Below, in pieces: positions 1 to 10,779 of a stretch of DNA of 64,000 nucleotides. How positions within the stretch are numbered: the stretch's first letter is position 1; the number at the start of each line of letters is the position of its first letter. The stretch lies in NCBI GenBank assembly GCA_963169105.1, contig OY720639.1:47287848-47351847 (forward strand), given 5' to 3'. A model generated the notes under the pieces. The model saw only the letters and a list, made by a program, of their open reading frames with translations. It was not told the origin of the DNA and searched no databases. Both the position numbers and the translations under genes were made by a program. Origin of the DNA: Ceriagrion tenellum (taxonomy: Eukaryota; Arthropoda; Insecta; Odonata; Coenagrionidae).

Positions 1-399
1 TTGGTGGTACACGAGAGTGTTGATGACACCATCCTGGCACGCGAGAACGAAACCCTCTGTTTCGGACCTGAAACCTGCGGAACGAAGGAAGGCAAACGTC
101 AGCTCCTTCGATAGCCCACGTTTTTCCATGTTTCGGAAGAAACATCCATGAATGGGCTTATCGGTATGTGTCTTGAGCAAGGTCTTCTGCTCAGTCTCTT
201 TGACCTTGAGCTTCAAGATGTCTGCCCTCAGTGACACGATTGACGTGCCACTGTCGTTACCGTCGGATGACAGGTCAAAGTCCAGACCGGTTTTGTCCGC
301 TGCCCTCTTCGCCGCCAGGAAGAGGAATGCCCCCATCCCGGCACCTTCGTGTTCTCTTACGAGAGTGAGCGGGGGGTCCGTGCTGTTGAACAAAAAAAA
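1..399 (-). mobile_element. LINE C-terminal fragment, runs off the window start
   Basis: The minus strand is open from about 399 down to base 1 and reads as a coherent protein of about 130 residues. It contains phrases such as AAKRADKTGLDF, RADILKLKVKETEQKTLL, HGCFFRNMEKRGLSKELT and FLRSAGFRSETEGFVLACQD. The pattern of a helical segment, then 'FFR..E...LSKE.T..FLRS.G...ETEGF..A.QD', is what I know from the region after the reverse transcriptase domain in R2/R4/NeSL-type non-LTR elements. No RT motif is visible because the fragment is cut by the window edge and at about 399, where an A-rich stretch begins. No frameshift is seen in the visible part, so it may be fairly young. The exact clade is uncertain. 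Confidence 0.6.
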
Positions 400-400
400 G

Positions 401-1150
401 TATAGTTATTATTATGCTCATCATTATATAGAAAAAATGATGTAACAGTTTTCTAGTTTTTTAGGATGACTGAAAATTGCCATAATTTAATGGTAGTCTC
501 CCACCCCCGCCCCCCACCCCTCTGCCTTCCCCCCCCCAAAATAAATTCCTGGGATTGCCCCTGCTGACAGGTAGAATCCACTTCCCTCACATTTAATTAA
601 GTAGCGATGTAAAAAAAATACCATCCCTCAAGGCAATTTCATAGCCTTTACAATCGCAGACTCTAGGGGCCAACACTCTAGCCCAGAGTGAGGCCTCACT
701 TAAAATATTCCCACTTCATTGATGTACAAGGCTCCGAGAAAAAAATCAGCAACTTTTTTTATTTTCTGCCCAATTTCGACTATTGTGTCCTTACATTGGG
801 TTAAATTTCAAGCAATTCTGATGGATCTATCATTCAAAAGAACACAATTGTCTTTTTCGGATACAGTAAAGCGGCAGTCATTATTTAAGCAGTATGATAC
901 TACAATTGTACATTGTGCTATTGGCCTAATGGAACCGACACAGAGAGGAAGGTGCAATGCCAGAAGGAAGTGGAACCACTGTGGGATGCATTCCCTTAAC
1001 GAGCATTAGTGGAAAATTGTGGTAAGAATATTGGTTTCAGCATTCTTGTTGAATTTCCCTTAACTATTTTTAGTGGGATGCAAAAGCAACAATGCATGTG
1101 CACTGCCCTATTTGTTTTCAAAATTCTCTTTATGCCTAATATCTTTAGTA
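401..1150. other. No gene seen; C-rich tract and unassigned sequence
   Basis: Short open frames here show no recognisable protein. There is a C-rich tract at about 500-540. The stretch around 455-500 resembles the AATTACCATAATTTA motifs of the MITE at 7441-7968. Confidence 0.5.
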
Positions 1151-1302
1151 GTAAGGGTCCTTTTAAGTATTATGTAAGACGATTAATGGAATTTTTTCCT
1201 CCTCTCCTCCCCCTATGTAAGACAATGTAAGATTTTTCCTACCTCCCCCCTCCATCTCTGTCTTATGCAAGATGTTATATGTTTGTATCTACTCTTCATT
1301 AA

Positions 1303-2835
1303 CCCTTTCTGGTCCTGTGATTCCAAATGGAGTCATGTTGCTTTCCTGCATCGAGCGTCGATTTTGTCATATGAATTTCATGTAGAAGATGATGTAATCT
1401 ATTGTTACGGTAACGGTTTGACCGTCTCATGTTTTTGGAGGATCCCCTCGCGTTTTTGTGTTTCTTTTTGCGTTGTTTTTTTTTACCCCTTCCCCTTTTA
1501 CGTGTTTTGGTTTGAACGGGACGAACCACGCTCAGAGATTGAGTGAGCAAGGTCAGTGGAGTGAGTGATGGGCCAGAGGCTATGATCCTCCCGGCCATGT
1601 GAGTGAGATGGCCCATGCTGGCCACTGCAAGTGTTGTTCGACTGCCGGTGAAGGGGAATCCCCAGCTTTACCCCCCCTCTACCCCCCATTTGTGTGCCCA
1701 CGGACACCTCACCCCTCCAAGATTGGGATATATATTGGGCCTGGGCACTCCATTACGGGGAGAATCTACTCACAGCTGTTGGCGGGTCGCTATGCCCGTT
1801 TGGCAAGCGAGAAGCGAGAGAGAGATAGATAGTGACGGATCACGAGTCAGAAGAGCTGCTATACACCCACTTGTTTGCCATTTCATGCAAGCGTGGGAGG
1901 ACGCCTGCGAGCTGCAGTGTCTCCAGATTGGCCCACGACCCCAACGTATTCAGCGGACACTAGAGGCAAGAAGCCACTTCCAGCCATCGTGCATCCTGCC
2001 GACTGGGAGTTGGTGCATCCATGTCAGCCGCTCCTCTCTTACGTCAATTCATCTGGTGCCCCCCCCTTTTTCGTGGGAAAGCTGCTTCAATTATAGGAAT
2101 CTTTAGGTGTTGTGAGACTCTTGAGGCAACCCTAAGCCCCTCCACCCTAAATTCCATTATTTGTATGCTGCCTTCAAGTCATTTGTTTTAAATCGCTGCT
2201 TACCGCGGTTTGTGCTTGGAGAACTGTTTCACTTTAACTCCCCGCTGTGTCTCTTGCGATACGGGAGCTTGTTATATTTAATCATAAAGTGTAATTTTTC
2301 AAGTGTATGTTCATTGCCTGTCATTTACGGTATCACAGTCATCCATATCACCTTTGTGTCGTCATCCCATTATTCATTCATGATCATTACTGTAATTATT
2401 ATGTTTTTGCTTGGTCATTTCCTTGTCTTGTTTAATTTTTGAACGCCATGTGCACTTTTTGTGTTTTTGAGCATGCACCGTAAATTTTGCCATGTTCTGT
2501 GTCAGTCATCAAGTGCATTAAAGTTGTGTCAAAATTACCAGTGTTGTGGTTCGTCCCAGTTCCTGGGAAGTTTTATCCCCATCATTCCCTAGAGTGGACC
2601 ATTGAATATCGAACGCCTCGAGGGATCCTTAATCTTAATTTTGGATTTTGCGGAGTATGCCCCATGTTGGGTTAAAACGCAGATCTCTATGTGAGCGGCT
2701 GTCCTCCCTAAATGTTGCGGGTTGGGAGGGTTGGTCCGTTACACTATGTAAGGTGAAAATATGTGGTGAGATAAAATAAATTTATGAATTAATGAAAATC
2801 ATTTGAAAAAAATCGACACTCGATGCAGGAAAGGG
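1303..2835. mobile_element. MITE-B, TTAA target, split by a solo LTR
   Basis: The ends are CCCTTTC and GAAAGGG, with an inner inverted match CCTGCATCGAGYGTCGATTT near 1352-1373 and 2808-2830. The left flank is TTAA (1299-1302) and the right flank is TTAT (2836-2839). The sister copy of the host MITE at about 3790 has a single TTAA at the same place, which is the empty site. Without the LTR this element is about 188 bp. A CCC.. terminus with a TTAA target suggests a non-autonomous piggyBac-type element (inference). Confidence 0.7.
1403..2743 (+). mobile_element. Solo LTR, 1,341 bp, of an LTR retrotransposon
   Basis: The element begins TGTTACGG and ends CCGTTACA (8 bp inverted ends, TG...CA). 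It is flanked by a perfect 4 bp target duplication CTAT (1399-1402 and 2744-2747). A TATA-like GGGATATATATTGGG sits at about 1726-1740, and candidate poly(A) motifs such as ATTAAA occur at about 2516. No internal gag/pol is present, so it is best read as a solo LTR left by LTR-LTR recombination. The 4 bp duplication and long LTR suit a Ty3/Gypsy element, but BEL or a DNA element cannot be excluded. Open frames inside (for example 1603-2106) show no known domain. Confidence 0.75.
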
Positions 2836-2969
2836 TTATATGCTCGCTTTCTGCAGTTTCATCATTCCATAGAAGCCATTGCACAGCTTTGAGCACTGGA
2901 TATCATATAATAATGCAATGATAGAGTACATACCATAAAAATAAATATAAAACAAACAAATGGCAATAA

Positions 2970-3475
2970 CAGAACAGGCCTTTCAAAATAAGAGAAACCT
3001 TCCAACAGACAAGCATATGAATATCGAAACTTGGAAAATGTTTGCAAAAACATTCCTTCGGAGTACATTGCTCTATGCAAGCGAGAGTTGGACCCTCTAG
3101 AAATGAGGAAAAGAGCAATTAGAAGCAGCAGAGTTGTGGATTTGGAGAAGGATGCTTAAGATAAGCTGGTCAGAAAAGAAAAGTAATGAAGAGGTTTTAA
3201 TGGAAATAAATGAAAAGAGAACCCTACTCAACACCATGGAAAAAAGAATTATAAAACTTTTAGGACATCTCTTGAGACACAATAGATCTTTTGTCAATGT
3301 GATGGAGGGGAACGTGCTCGGAAAGAAAGGTATAGGAAGACCAAGGCTACAGTACCTGAACAGGGCACAAGAACTGATGGGGACGGAAAATTATCAGCAG
3401 TTTAAGAGATTAGCAGAAAACAGGACCATTTGGTTGCAGCAACAAGGCGGAGCCTTTAGTTAAAGAAGAAGAATA
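2970..3475 (+). mobile_element. RTE-like LINE, 3' fragment (group A)
   Basis: From about 2975 the plus strand reads the post-RT region: LETRKMF-like ETWKMFAKTFLRS, then LLYASESWTL, then after a stop WIWRRMLKISWSEKKSNEEVL, LLGHLLRHN and GKKGIGRPRLQYL, ending near 3462. This series (Y..ESWT, W.WRRMLKISW..K..NEEVL, GH.LRHN, GRPR) is the C-terminal end of RTE-type endonuclease/reverse transcriptase proteins. The coding part ends in an AAAGAAGAAGAA tail, as in RTE elements. The RT domain is missing (5' truncation), and at least one in-frame stop is seen near 3100. Confidence 0.8.
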
Positions 3476-3559
3476 CCATATTCATTAATATTAAGAGAGA
3501 AGCAGTACCACAGGTGATGAAGTTGTTAACAATCACAGGATATTTGGAAAAAAACTGAG

Positions 3560-3641
3560 GATATTTAGAAATGATACAATGTTTCCAAACTGACTATAAT
3601 CATACGGAAATTGGTTCCAGACCCCCTGCTTCCTCTTCATA
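3560..3641 (+). repeat. Partial copy of the MITE-A inner segment
   Basis: The segment 'GATACAATGTTT ... GGTTCCAGACCCCCTGCT' matches 3935-4000 of the adjacent full MITE-A. A truncated copy therefore sits directly beside the complete one. Confidence 0.5.
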
Positions 3642-4072
3642 AGGGGCCGTTCAAGTATTACGCAAGACGATTTATACCATTTTTGACCCCACCCCCTCCC
3701 CCTCTGTAGAATAGTATGAGATTTTCCCAACCCCTTCCCCTCCCTCTCAGTTTTACGTAAGACATCAGATATTTGAATCTACTCTTTCTTAAATGCTCGC
3801 TTTTGTTAAGCATGGAGGTAATGTAGCTAGCCAGTCAGGCGACAGAATAGGATCATTGGTTTAGCTGTGAGGTTACTGAAAATATGCCATTAACTTGCGG
3901 ATGCACCATGTCACTGCTAAATTTCATTTGAAAACAATACAATGTTTAAAGACGGGCAAAAATCTTACGTAAATAGGTTCTGGATCCCCTGCTCCCCCCT
4001 ACATTAGACAATGTGAGATGATCCCAACCCGTCCTCCCCCAAAAACGTCTTACGTAATACTTGAATGACCTA
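3642..4072. mobile_element. MITE-A, full copy, about 430 bp
   Basis: The inverted ends read AGGGGCCGTTCAAGTATTAC (left) and, on the reverse strand, AGGTCATTCAAGTATTAC (right). Both continue into GTAAGACG-type motifs and C-rich stretches. There is no coding capacity. The centre holds the TTAA (about 3791) into which MITE-B is inserted in the other copy. The superfamily is not determined. Confidence 0.7.
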
Positions 4073-4079
4073 AAAGTAA

Positions 4080-4262
4080 TTGTTAAAATTCCGTTAACTA
4101 TTTGCTATTGCTATTGGCTCGCCTAATAAATGCTCTATCAGCTATTAATTGCAGAAAATAAAAAAAGTTACCAGAAAAGTACACCAATTTTTAAAACTTA
4201 CCATTATTTACCATAGTAATTTACTTCAAAGGAAATTTATGGTAATTTATCCATCTCTAGGT
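4080..4262 (+). repeat. Partial copy of MITE-C
   Basis: It shares 'TTGCTATTGCTATTGG' and the TACCATAATTTA/AATTTATGGTAATTTA motifs with the right half of the element at 7441-7968. Confidence 0.45.
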
Positions 4263-4435
4263 AACAGATATGGTGGGAGAGGAAAGAGAGATGGTTGTGG
4301 AAGTTTGAAGAAGGCAGATGGGAAATATTTTGAGTGGGAAGGGCACATTTAAATGTGTGATGCAGAAGGGTGGCTGTAGGAGAAGCATAGAAGAAGAAGG
4401 AATGGGGTAGATATTTTGGATGGTTTATGGAAAGA

Positions 4436-5392
4436 TTTTAAATGGAAAATGAGTTTTCAGAGGAAATAGAAATCAAAAGGGGCGTGAGACAGGGTTGTGT
4501 TCTCTCCCCCTTACTGTTTAACTTGTACTCCAATGACATAATCCAGGCAGCCTTATCAGATGAAACAACTGATATTAAAGTAAATGAATTACCCATAAAC
4601 AATACATATTAGGTTTGCTGATGACACAGCGCTGATAGCCAAAAATCTTAACGACTTACAACAACTTCTTAACAAGGTAGCGGAAAAAAGTGAAGAGTTT
4701 GGTTTGACTCTTAATATAAGCAAGACTAGGTTCATGGTGATTTCTAAAACACATCAACAAGAACATCTTTTAATCAATAGAAAGAGAGTTCAGCAAGTTC
4801 AGAAATACAAATACTTAGGCACTAATGTAAATGAAGACAATGACAATTCAGATGAGATTAAAACAAGAATAGGTCAGGCCAGAAGCACCTTTAAAAAAAG
4901 GCCCTCTGCTCAAGAGATCTTAATTTAAGTGTTAAAATAAGGTTGCTAAGGTGACATATATTTTCAACTCTTTTTTATGGAATGGAAGCTTGGACTCTAA
5001 AGAAAAGAGAAATAAATAGACTAGAAGCATTTGAAATGTGGGCATACCAAAGAATTCTTTGTATCAGTTGGGTGTCGAGGACCACAAATGAGGAAGTCCT
5101 ATCAAGAATGGGAAAAAGTAAAGAAGTGCTAAATACAATAAAAGTAAGGAAGTTACAATACTTAGGGCACATTATGAGAGGAGAAAAATATAACCTGTTT
5201 CCAAATTCTACAGGGGAAGATTTGTGGCAGAAGAACCAGAGGAAGAAGACGTACATCCTGGCTGGACAACTTAAAATTATGGTACAGTTGCTTAGCCATA
5301 GAGCTGCTGAGATCGGCGCAGTCAAGATCTAGTGTGGCCATGATGACTGCCAACCTTCTGAGAGGAGACGGCACATAAAGAAGAATGGAAAG
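4436..5392 (+). mobile_element. RTE-like LINE pseudogene with RT core (group A)
   Basis: The plus strand encodes the second half of a reverse transcriptase. From 4446 it reads KRGVRQGCVLSPLLFNLY (RT motif B region). After a stop/frameshift near 4610 it reads FADDTALIAKN, the catalytic FADD box, then GLTLNISKTRFMVIS and QKYKYLGTNV up to about 4926. After another disabled patch it reads EAWTLKKREINRLEAFEMWAYQRILCISW, TNEEVL and LGHIMRGEKY to about 5330. It ends in an AAAGAAGAA-type tail near 5380. The first half of RT and the endonuclease are missing. At least two frame breaks make it non-functional. It belongs to the same general group as the fragment at 2970-3475 but is a different copy with different residues. 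Confidence 0.85.
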
Positions 5393-5394
5393 AT

Positions 5395-7440
5395 TGAGTG
5401 TACAAGGACTTTCAGAGAGCCATTTACTTGAGGGAAAGAGATGATGGCCCAGAAATTGGAAATCTGGGATACTAACTGCTCAAAAACCAGGGGCAGGTTA
5501 ATATGGGGTTTGATGGGAAGGGGGCAGCCGGTACAATCGGAAGAATGGTGGTCATAAAGTATTCCACACTCTTCAAACCTCTCAAAATTAGCAATCTGCC
5601 CCCTCCCCCCCAAACAACATCCTCTATTGACCCCAGGCAAAATCTACCTATTAGAGGGATGACTACCCAAATGAATGAATCAAGTTTCTGATCCATACTT
5701 CACCAAACTCCATATAAGAGTTTTTCCTCATCACCTTCTTTTCTTTCTGCTTAGAGTTCTCCTAATCACATTCATTTTGTAAATTCCTCTTTGGATGATG
5801 CTTCTGTACATGTACATAATGTACAGCATCTGATATTTGAACCACTGGACCCATTTTCCTCTAAATTACTCACTTGATACATAAACTGCTACACCTGCTC
5901 CAAGTTCTGTCCTAGATTAAAAAAAAATCAACCCCACATCCCTCTATTTATTCAGCCTTATCTAGTCCAGATGCTCGCTATCAACATGTCAAAGTCTGAC
6001 ATACTTGATGCAGCTCAGAAGAGGTCCTTTGAGGTTACCCCATACCCCTTTTTTAGATTGGTATGCCGGAGAACTTTCCCTCCTGCAGGGCCTTCTCTAT
6101 CAACCTTCCCTTGGAGAGCTAACTGATGAAGTCAATGCTTATACTCAAATCTCTCTATATTTCCAAGATATATTCACTCTGTAAACACCAAGTGCTGCAG
6201 ATGTGCATCATCAGAGCAGAGCTGCAGCCCCTGTAGATGTACTGTTGACGCATATCTAACATCCCGAAATTTTTGTTTTTAATGACTTTGATGGGCTGCA
6301 GAGGTACTGCGAGACCTCAGCAGAAATGCTTCGACCGGGCTGCAGTAGAGCTTTAGGTATGTGTATACATTTACATACTAGCATGGAGATTTAGCCATAC
6401 CCTTAAGGCAGCAAGAAAGAATTTAGAATGAGTTATAGAGAGAATTAGTAAGACTTGAAATATAGGCGGTAAAAAAAAGGAAGCATAAGCAAAAAAAATC
6501 CTATCGAGGAGCCTTGAATCCTCAGCACTCACTATGAATGGTGAGCACATTAGCCTCTATGCAACAGACATTCTGATATCTCTGGGAGAGAAAGTGCAGT
6601 GTATTGAGTGACATGGCCAAAGTAAGGTTTCATACTTGTTGCTTGTGCCAATGATTTTTTAGTGGAAATGTATCTCTGTGTTCTTTCGGAGGGTTGCATT
6701 TGTTAGCAAAAACAATTATTATTTTTACATATCCTTTTAGGCCTTATATTTTGGGAGAAAAGTAGCATAGAGGTTGTTAATTATTGTAAATACTTAGGTG
6801 GTGTCCCCTCTGCCTGGAAGGTCTGTGAGAGAATTTTTTCCATTTAAATCATATAGTGCCAACAATTGAGGCTTCAGTACTATCAAGCACATTAACGGTA
6901 GTGACTGATAGACCTGCAAAGATCATTATTGTATGGTGTAATACACTGAGGAAGGTTATTCCAAAATACTAGATGTGAGATGGCTCTTATTTCATCTCTA
7001 GAAATATTTTACCAGTAATCAAGACCAAAATATGCCTGGTAGACCCTCAATCACTATTCATAATTTATCGTACATGTACCAGAAAATATACCATCAACTA
7101 AAATTTAACTCACCCCCGCTTCATATTAAGGGAAGAGTGAATGAGTCTAGTTTCTTTCATTTGCAGTTTCTGGATTGTTAGTTGCTAGTAGATTGTTAGT
7201 TGGGGGAGCCTTTGACAGGAGCTTGGGAACCTAGACTTTGAGATTGTGCCAACCCCATTTTTAACCAGCCTGCCACATTCAGACAGGGGACAAGAGTGCC
7301 ACGGTGAATGTATGAATGGTTACCCATCCAACCCTCGTCCAGGCCCAACATTGCTTAACTTCAATGAGGCTAGGCCCTTGCCCTTAGACATGTGGTTTCT
7401 GGAACACATGTTAGAAGTGAATTAACGGCACATTGCTGGT
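5395..7440. other. No gene seen (about 2 kb)
   Basis: Neither strand gives a recognisable protein or RNA gene. The sequence is AT-rich with many stops. I see no clear repeat ends. Confidence 0.5.
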
Positions 7441-7968
7441 AGAGATGGGCCATTCTGAAAATTACTGAGGTTTTTACATAATTTACTTCAGCTCCCGAAA
7501 ATTATCATAATGTTCAGTAATATATGGTAATATTCACCTGCATCTCAGATATTTCTCATCCTGATATACAACAAACATATCGTTTTAAGTAAAGTCTATG
7601 TACCTACATTTAATACGATCTTACTTATTAATAAAGGCACGCCCAAATCCTTTGTGGAATATTTGTGGAGATATAATTTTCAATGGTTTGAATGAAAATT
7701 TCTCTCGCCAAAAGAAGAACGCAGAATTGCTTGTGAGCTGCTGTATTTGTTTTTAAACTTTCTTTATTTCTAATGCATTAATGTAGCAATAACAATGGAT
7801 TTAATGCCTTTAACCCCTTGCTATTGCTATTGGTGTCCTTATTTAATCAAGGATAAATAAAAAGTAAATTAAAAATGATCGGAAAATTATAGTAATATTC
7901 AAAAATTACCATAATTTAACTCAGTAATTTTCCTCAAATGAAAATTATGGTAACTTACTCTTTTCTAG
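7441..7968. mobile_element. MITE-C, imperfect inverted repeat, about 530 bp
   Basis: The two ends are rough reverse complements: 'GAGATGGGCCATTCTGAAAATTACTGAGG' on the left, and on the reverse strand at the right 'AGAAAAGAGTAAGTTACCATAATTTTCATTTGAGG'. Both are followed by AAAATTACTGA/ATTATGGTAAT motifs. The middle has no coding capacity. Confidence 0.5.
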
Positions 7969-8149
7969 TTGCAGGCATGCATTGCATATGCACTATTGAT
8001 GTGCTACAGCAGCATGTGTCAGCAGCATGCTCTGAAATAGAGCTGCAGTGATACTGTGGCAGTGCTGCATTCAAAAAGAGTATTTTGTGCAATCATGACA
8101 TCCTAGAGAAGCACTGCAGTGGCTTTTTGTGTTTACTGGGTATCATCAC

Positions 8150-8345
8150 GTGATCCTACCAAGAGATCCTTAAAATGTATCTGTATAGCCACATTTCAAA
8201 GCTCAGATCTTCTCCTGTATGGCCTCTGTCAGGGTCCAGGTCTCTACACTGTGTAATGATGTCAAAGAGATATAACATTGATAGATGCATCTTTTTAAGG
8301 ACAGACGTAAGTCTCTCCTTATAATCATAGACTTAAATGAGATAT
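8150..8345 (-). mobile_element. LINE 3' fragment, frameshifted
   Basis: The minus strand reads LKRCIYQCYISLTSLHSVETWTLTEAIQEKI, then after a frame change FEMWLYRYILRISW. This is the post-RT 'ETWTLT......AFEMW.YRR.LRISW' motif of RTE-type LINEs. The piece is short and broken. Confidence 0.65.
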
Positions 8346-8469
8346 ATATGATATAAATGTGATACATAGATGTATGTGCCACTCTGGATCCTTTTACTGC
8401 ATGACAGACCAATCCACATATACACCTATAGTCAGTCAAGTGGCTCTTAAAGCCCCTAGCTCACCATAG

Positions 8470-8975
8470 TGCAAATCAAAGCCACTTCAAGAGTGCCAAG
8501 AAGCACTCTACATGATAGGCAAATGCGGCAAAGTGGAAACTTTCTGGGTACCTGGACATGCGAGCATAACTGGAAATGAGACGACTGACAAACTTGCAAA
8601 AGTAGGATCCAACAGCAATCCAATTGGCCCTGAAGTAATCATACCTATTGCACCATCAATTGGTAGGATTGAGATCAGAATGTGGGGTCTAGCTCAACAC
8701 TATGAGATCTGGTGAACTGTATTGAAGCTACAGCTGGCCAAACTTCACATTGAAGGACCAAAGCCTCGCTTTGTACAGAGACCCCTTCTATGGAATAGTA
8801 GTCAAATATGAATGGTAGTGGGACTACTTCTGGGACACTATCATGTGATAAGACATCTCCATCTCTCGAAGATTTCAGATTCTCCTACATTCAGGTGGTG
8901 CAAGGAGGTTGACTTCCCATATACTCTGTGAATGTCCAGCCATACCTAGGACTGGGAACAGCCATGGTGACATTA
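8470..8975 (+). mobile_element. LINE fragment with RNase H and C-terminal zinc-knuckle region
   Basis: The plus strand reads ETFWVPGHASITGNETTDKLAKVGS at 8530-8610. This is the 'WVPGH.gi.GNE.aD.lA..G' end of an RNase H domain as carried by Jockey/R1/I-type LINEs. After a stop at about 8713 and a second near 8809 it continues to GLLLGHYHVIRHLHL and FRWCKEVDFPYTLCECPA, matching the C-terminal CCHC-like region of such elements (C..C....H...C). It carries stops and no RT domain, so it is a dead fragment. It lies back to back with the minus-strand LINE that follows. Confidence 0.8.
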
Positions 8976-8985
8976 CGCATCCTTG

Positions 8986-10036
8986 CTTTAACCCAGATTT
9001 ATTACAAACCAATCACTCAGAACCCCCTTTATTCTTACACTTGCCTTACTATTGTCATACATCGCCATCATAACATTCAATAACTGCCCATTCACTCCAT
9101 AGTCTCTCAAAACCTTCCACAACTTCTTTCTATTTACTCTGTCATATGCCTTCTCTAAATCGACAAACGCACAGAACACTTTCTTTTGGACACTCATACA
9201 TTTTTCTATCACTTGCTGAATTGCAAAAAGCTGGTCACTACATCCTCTCCCAGGCATAAACCCACACTGCACACCCCATATCCTGTCGGAAGTAATATTC
9301 CTCACTCTTTCCATTAATATTTTACTGAACACTTTTCCCGGGATACTCAATAAACTAATGGCCCGATAATTATTACTTTCAGTCTTTCCTCCCTTTCCTT
9401 TGTACAACGGAACAATGATAGCATTTTTCCAATTCGCTGGAACAACAGAAACGAGTAAGCATAAATTGTATAGTTCACGCAGTTTACAAATTAGTAATTT
9501 ACACCCACACTTCAACATTTCACTGGACTTCTATGCCTGCAGCCTTCCCATTTTTCAATATTCTCACAGCCATTGTGATCTCCTTCTCACTGATATCCTT
9601 TTCCATCATCACATTCTCACATACCACTCCACATGGCTCATCCTCAACGCCTGCAATATTATTGTACAATTCTTCAAAATACTCCCTCCAGCAGTCCCTG
9701 ATATTGCTCTCGTCCCACATGATCTCTCCACCTTTGTTCTTTACCGCATTCATTCCCCTACCTTCACCAATCTTAGCCCTTTTTACCCACTTCCAAAACA
9801 GCTTTTTATTACCTTCAAAATCACTCTACATTTTGTTAGCTTCATCCACATGCATTCTTTCTTTGCTCTCTTTCACAACAATTTTGCATTCATTCTTTTT
9901 CTTTCTGTAAATCTCACATGCCTTAGTACGCTCTTCCTCAGATTTGGCAGCAATCATATCCTTGTACGCCTCTTTCTTTTCTCTGACTGCAATTTTCACT
10001 TCTTCATTCCACCAAGCATCACCTTTCGTTCTTAAC
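8986..10036 (-). mobile_element. LINE reverse transcriptase fragment, frameshifted
   Basis: Read on the minus strand from 10036: KGDAWWNEEVKIAVREKKEAYK, LFWKWVKRAKIGEG, then from about 9753 MWDESNIRDCWREYFEELYNN and EKEITMAVRILKNGKAAG. After a frame break near 9519 comes the RT body: ANWKNAIIVPLYKGKGGK, NNYRAISLLSIPGKVFSKIL, QCGFMPGRGCSDQLFAIQQV and VFCAFVDLEKAYDRVNR (motif A, first catalytic Asp). It stops at about 8988 before motif B and the [F/Y]xDD box. A stop near 9828 and the frame break show it is a pseudogene. Both ends are cut. It could belong to the same family as the group C tails (36131, 57202, 62715), but no shared segment is present to prove it. Confidence 0.85.
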
Positions 10037-10044
10037 TAAATAAG

Positions 10045-10775
10045 AGTTTAAGAAAGAAACCTTGGTTGACTGCACAAATAATAGAACTTTCCGAAGTAGT
10101 CAAAGAGAAAGCATTGCAAGCTAAACTAAACAAGTCACAAGTAATTTTTGCTGATTTTCATCAGGCAAAGAAAAATTACAATTTAATTATTAAGCAATCG
10201 AAAAATAAACATATATTGAAAAAAAATTAAACTCTGCTTCGAATAAAACAAAATAAATGGGGAGCATAATAAATGACATGCTAGGGAAAACCATAGCAAG
10301 ACATATAACAGATTTCTGTGAATAATGGTACTCGCATAACCAAAACCAAAATAATCTCCAATAAAATATATAAATATCTACGTGATCTCTCAGACTTAGC
10401 TCTTTGGAATCATCTGTGGAACCAAATGTATTATTTTATTAGAGAATATGTCCTTGATGCTATGGATAGTTCTGCTTGATAATTAATTAATTGTATACTG
10501 TAGCATAATTAAGTAAACATGAACAACTGTATTTATGACTGGATGTGCCATATATCTGTATAAATTTATGTATCAGACCATTGGGCGAATATATTATATT
10601 ATATTTTATATAATATATTATATTATATGTTATATTATATATTATATTACATATTATATCATATAATATATCATATATTATTTTATATTATACTATGTGC
10701 TTATGTATGACGAAACCTATACAAATGTATTTTGTCTTCTGGTGAATAAAAAATTGAATTGAATTGAATAGATTT
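10045..10775 (+). mobile_element. Degenerate LINE with (TTGAA)n tail
   Basis: The plus strand at 10047-10225 reads KKPWLTAQIIELSEVVKEKALQ and QAKKNYNLIIKQSKNKH, the linker between endonuclease and RT in Jockey/CR1-like LINEs ('KPW.t..i..l...r...'). The RT is deleted or unrecognisable. The end at about 10745-10770 is a GAATTGAATTGAAT run, typical of LINE 3' tails. An AT satellite interrupts the presumed 3' UTR. Confidence 0.5.
10589..10696. repeat. ATATT-type AT microsatellite
   Basis: About 105 bases composed almost only of ATATTATATTATAT variants, self-complementary, inside the LINE remnant above. Confidence 0.85.
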
Positions 10776-10779
10776 CTGA

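Larger units (their letters stand above)
1152..2860 (+). mobile_element. MITE-A copy 1 (left part), interrupted by MITE-B and an LTR
   Basis: The stretch 1152-1300 matches the left part of the MITE at 3642-4072: a TTCAAGTATTACGTAAGACG-like end, then polypyrimidine runs and 'ATCTACTCTT'. After the nested insertions, the ATGCTCGCTT segment that follows TTAA in the 3.6 kb copy resumes at about 2840. The far inverted end is not recognisable, so this copy is truncated or diverged on the right. Confidence 0.6.

Noticed and set aside
1603..2106. 167-codon frame as a possible gene
   Set aside because: It lies wholly inside the solo LTR, shows no domain and overlaps other frames of similar length.
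9400..10035. 211-codon plus-strand open frame
   Set aside because: It lies antisense to the minus-strand LINE whose RT motifs (FVDLEKAYDR, NNYRAISLL) are clear; the plus-strand reading has no recognisable content.
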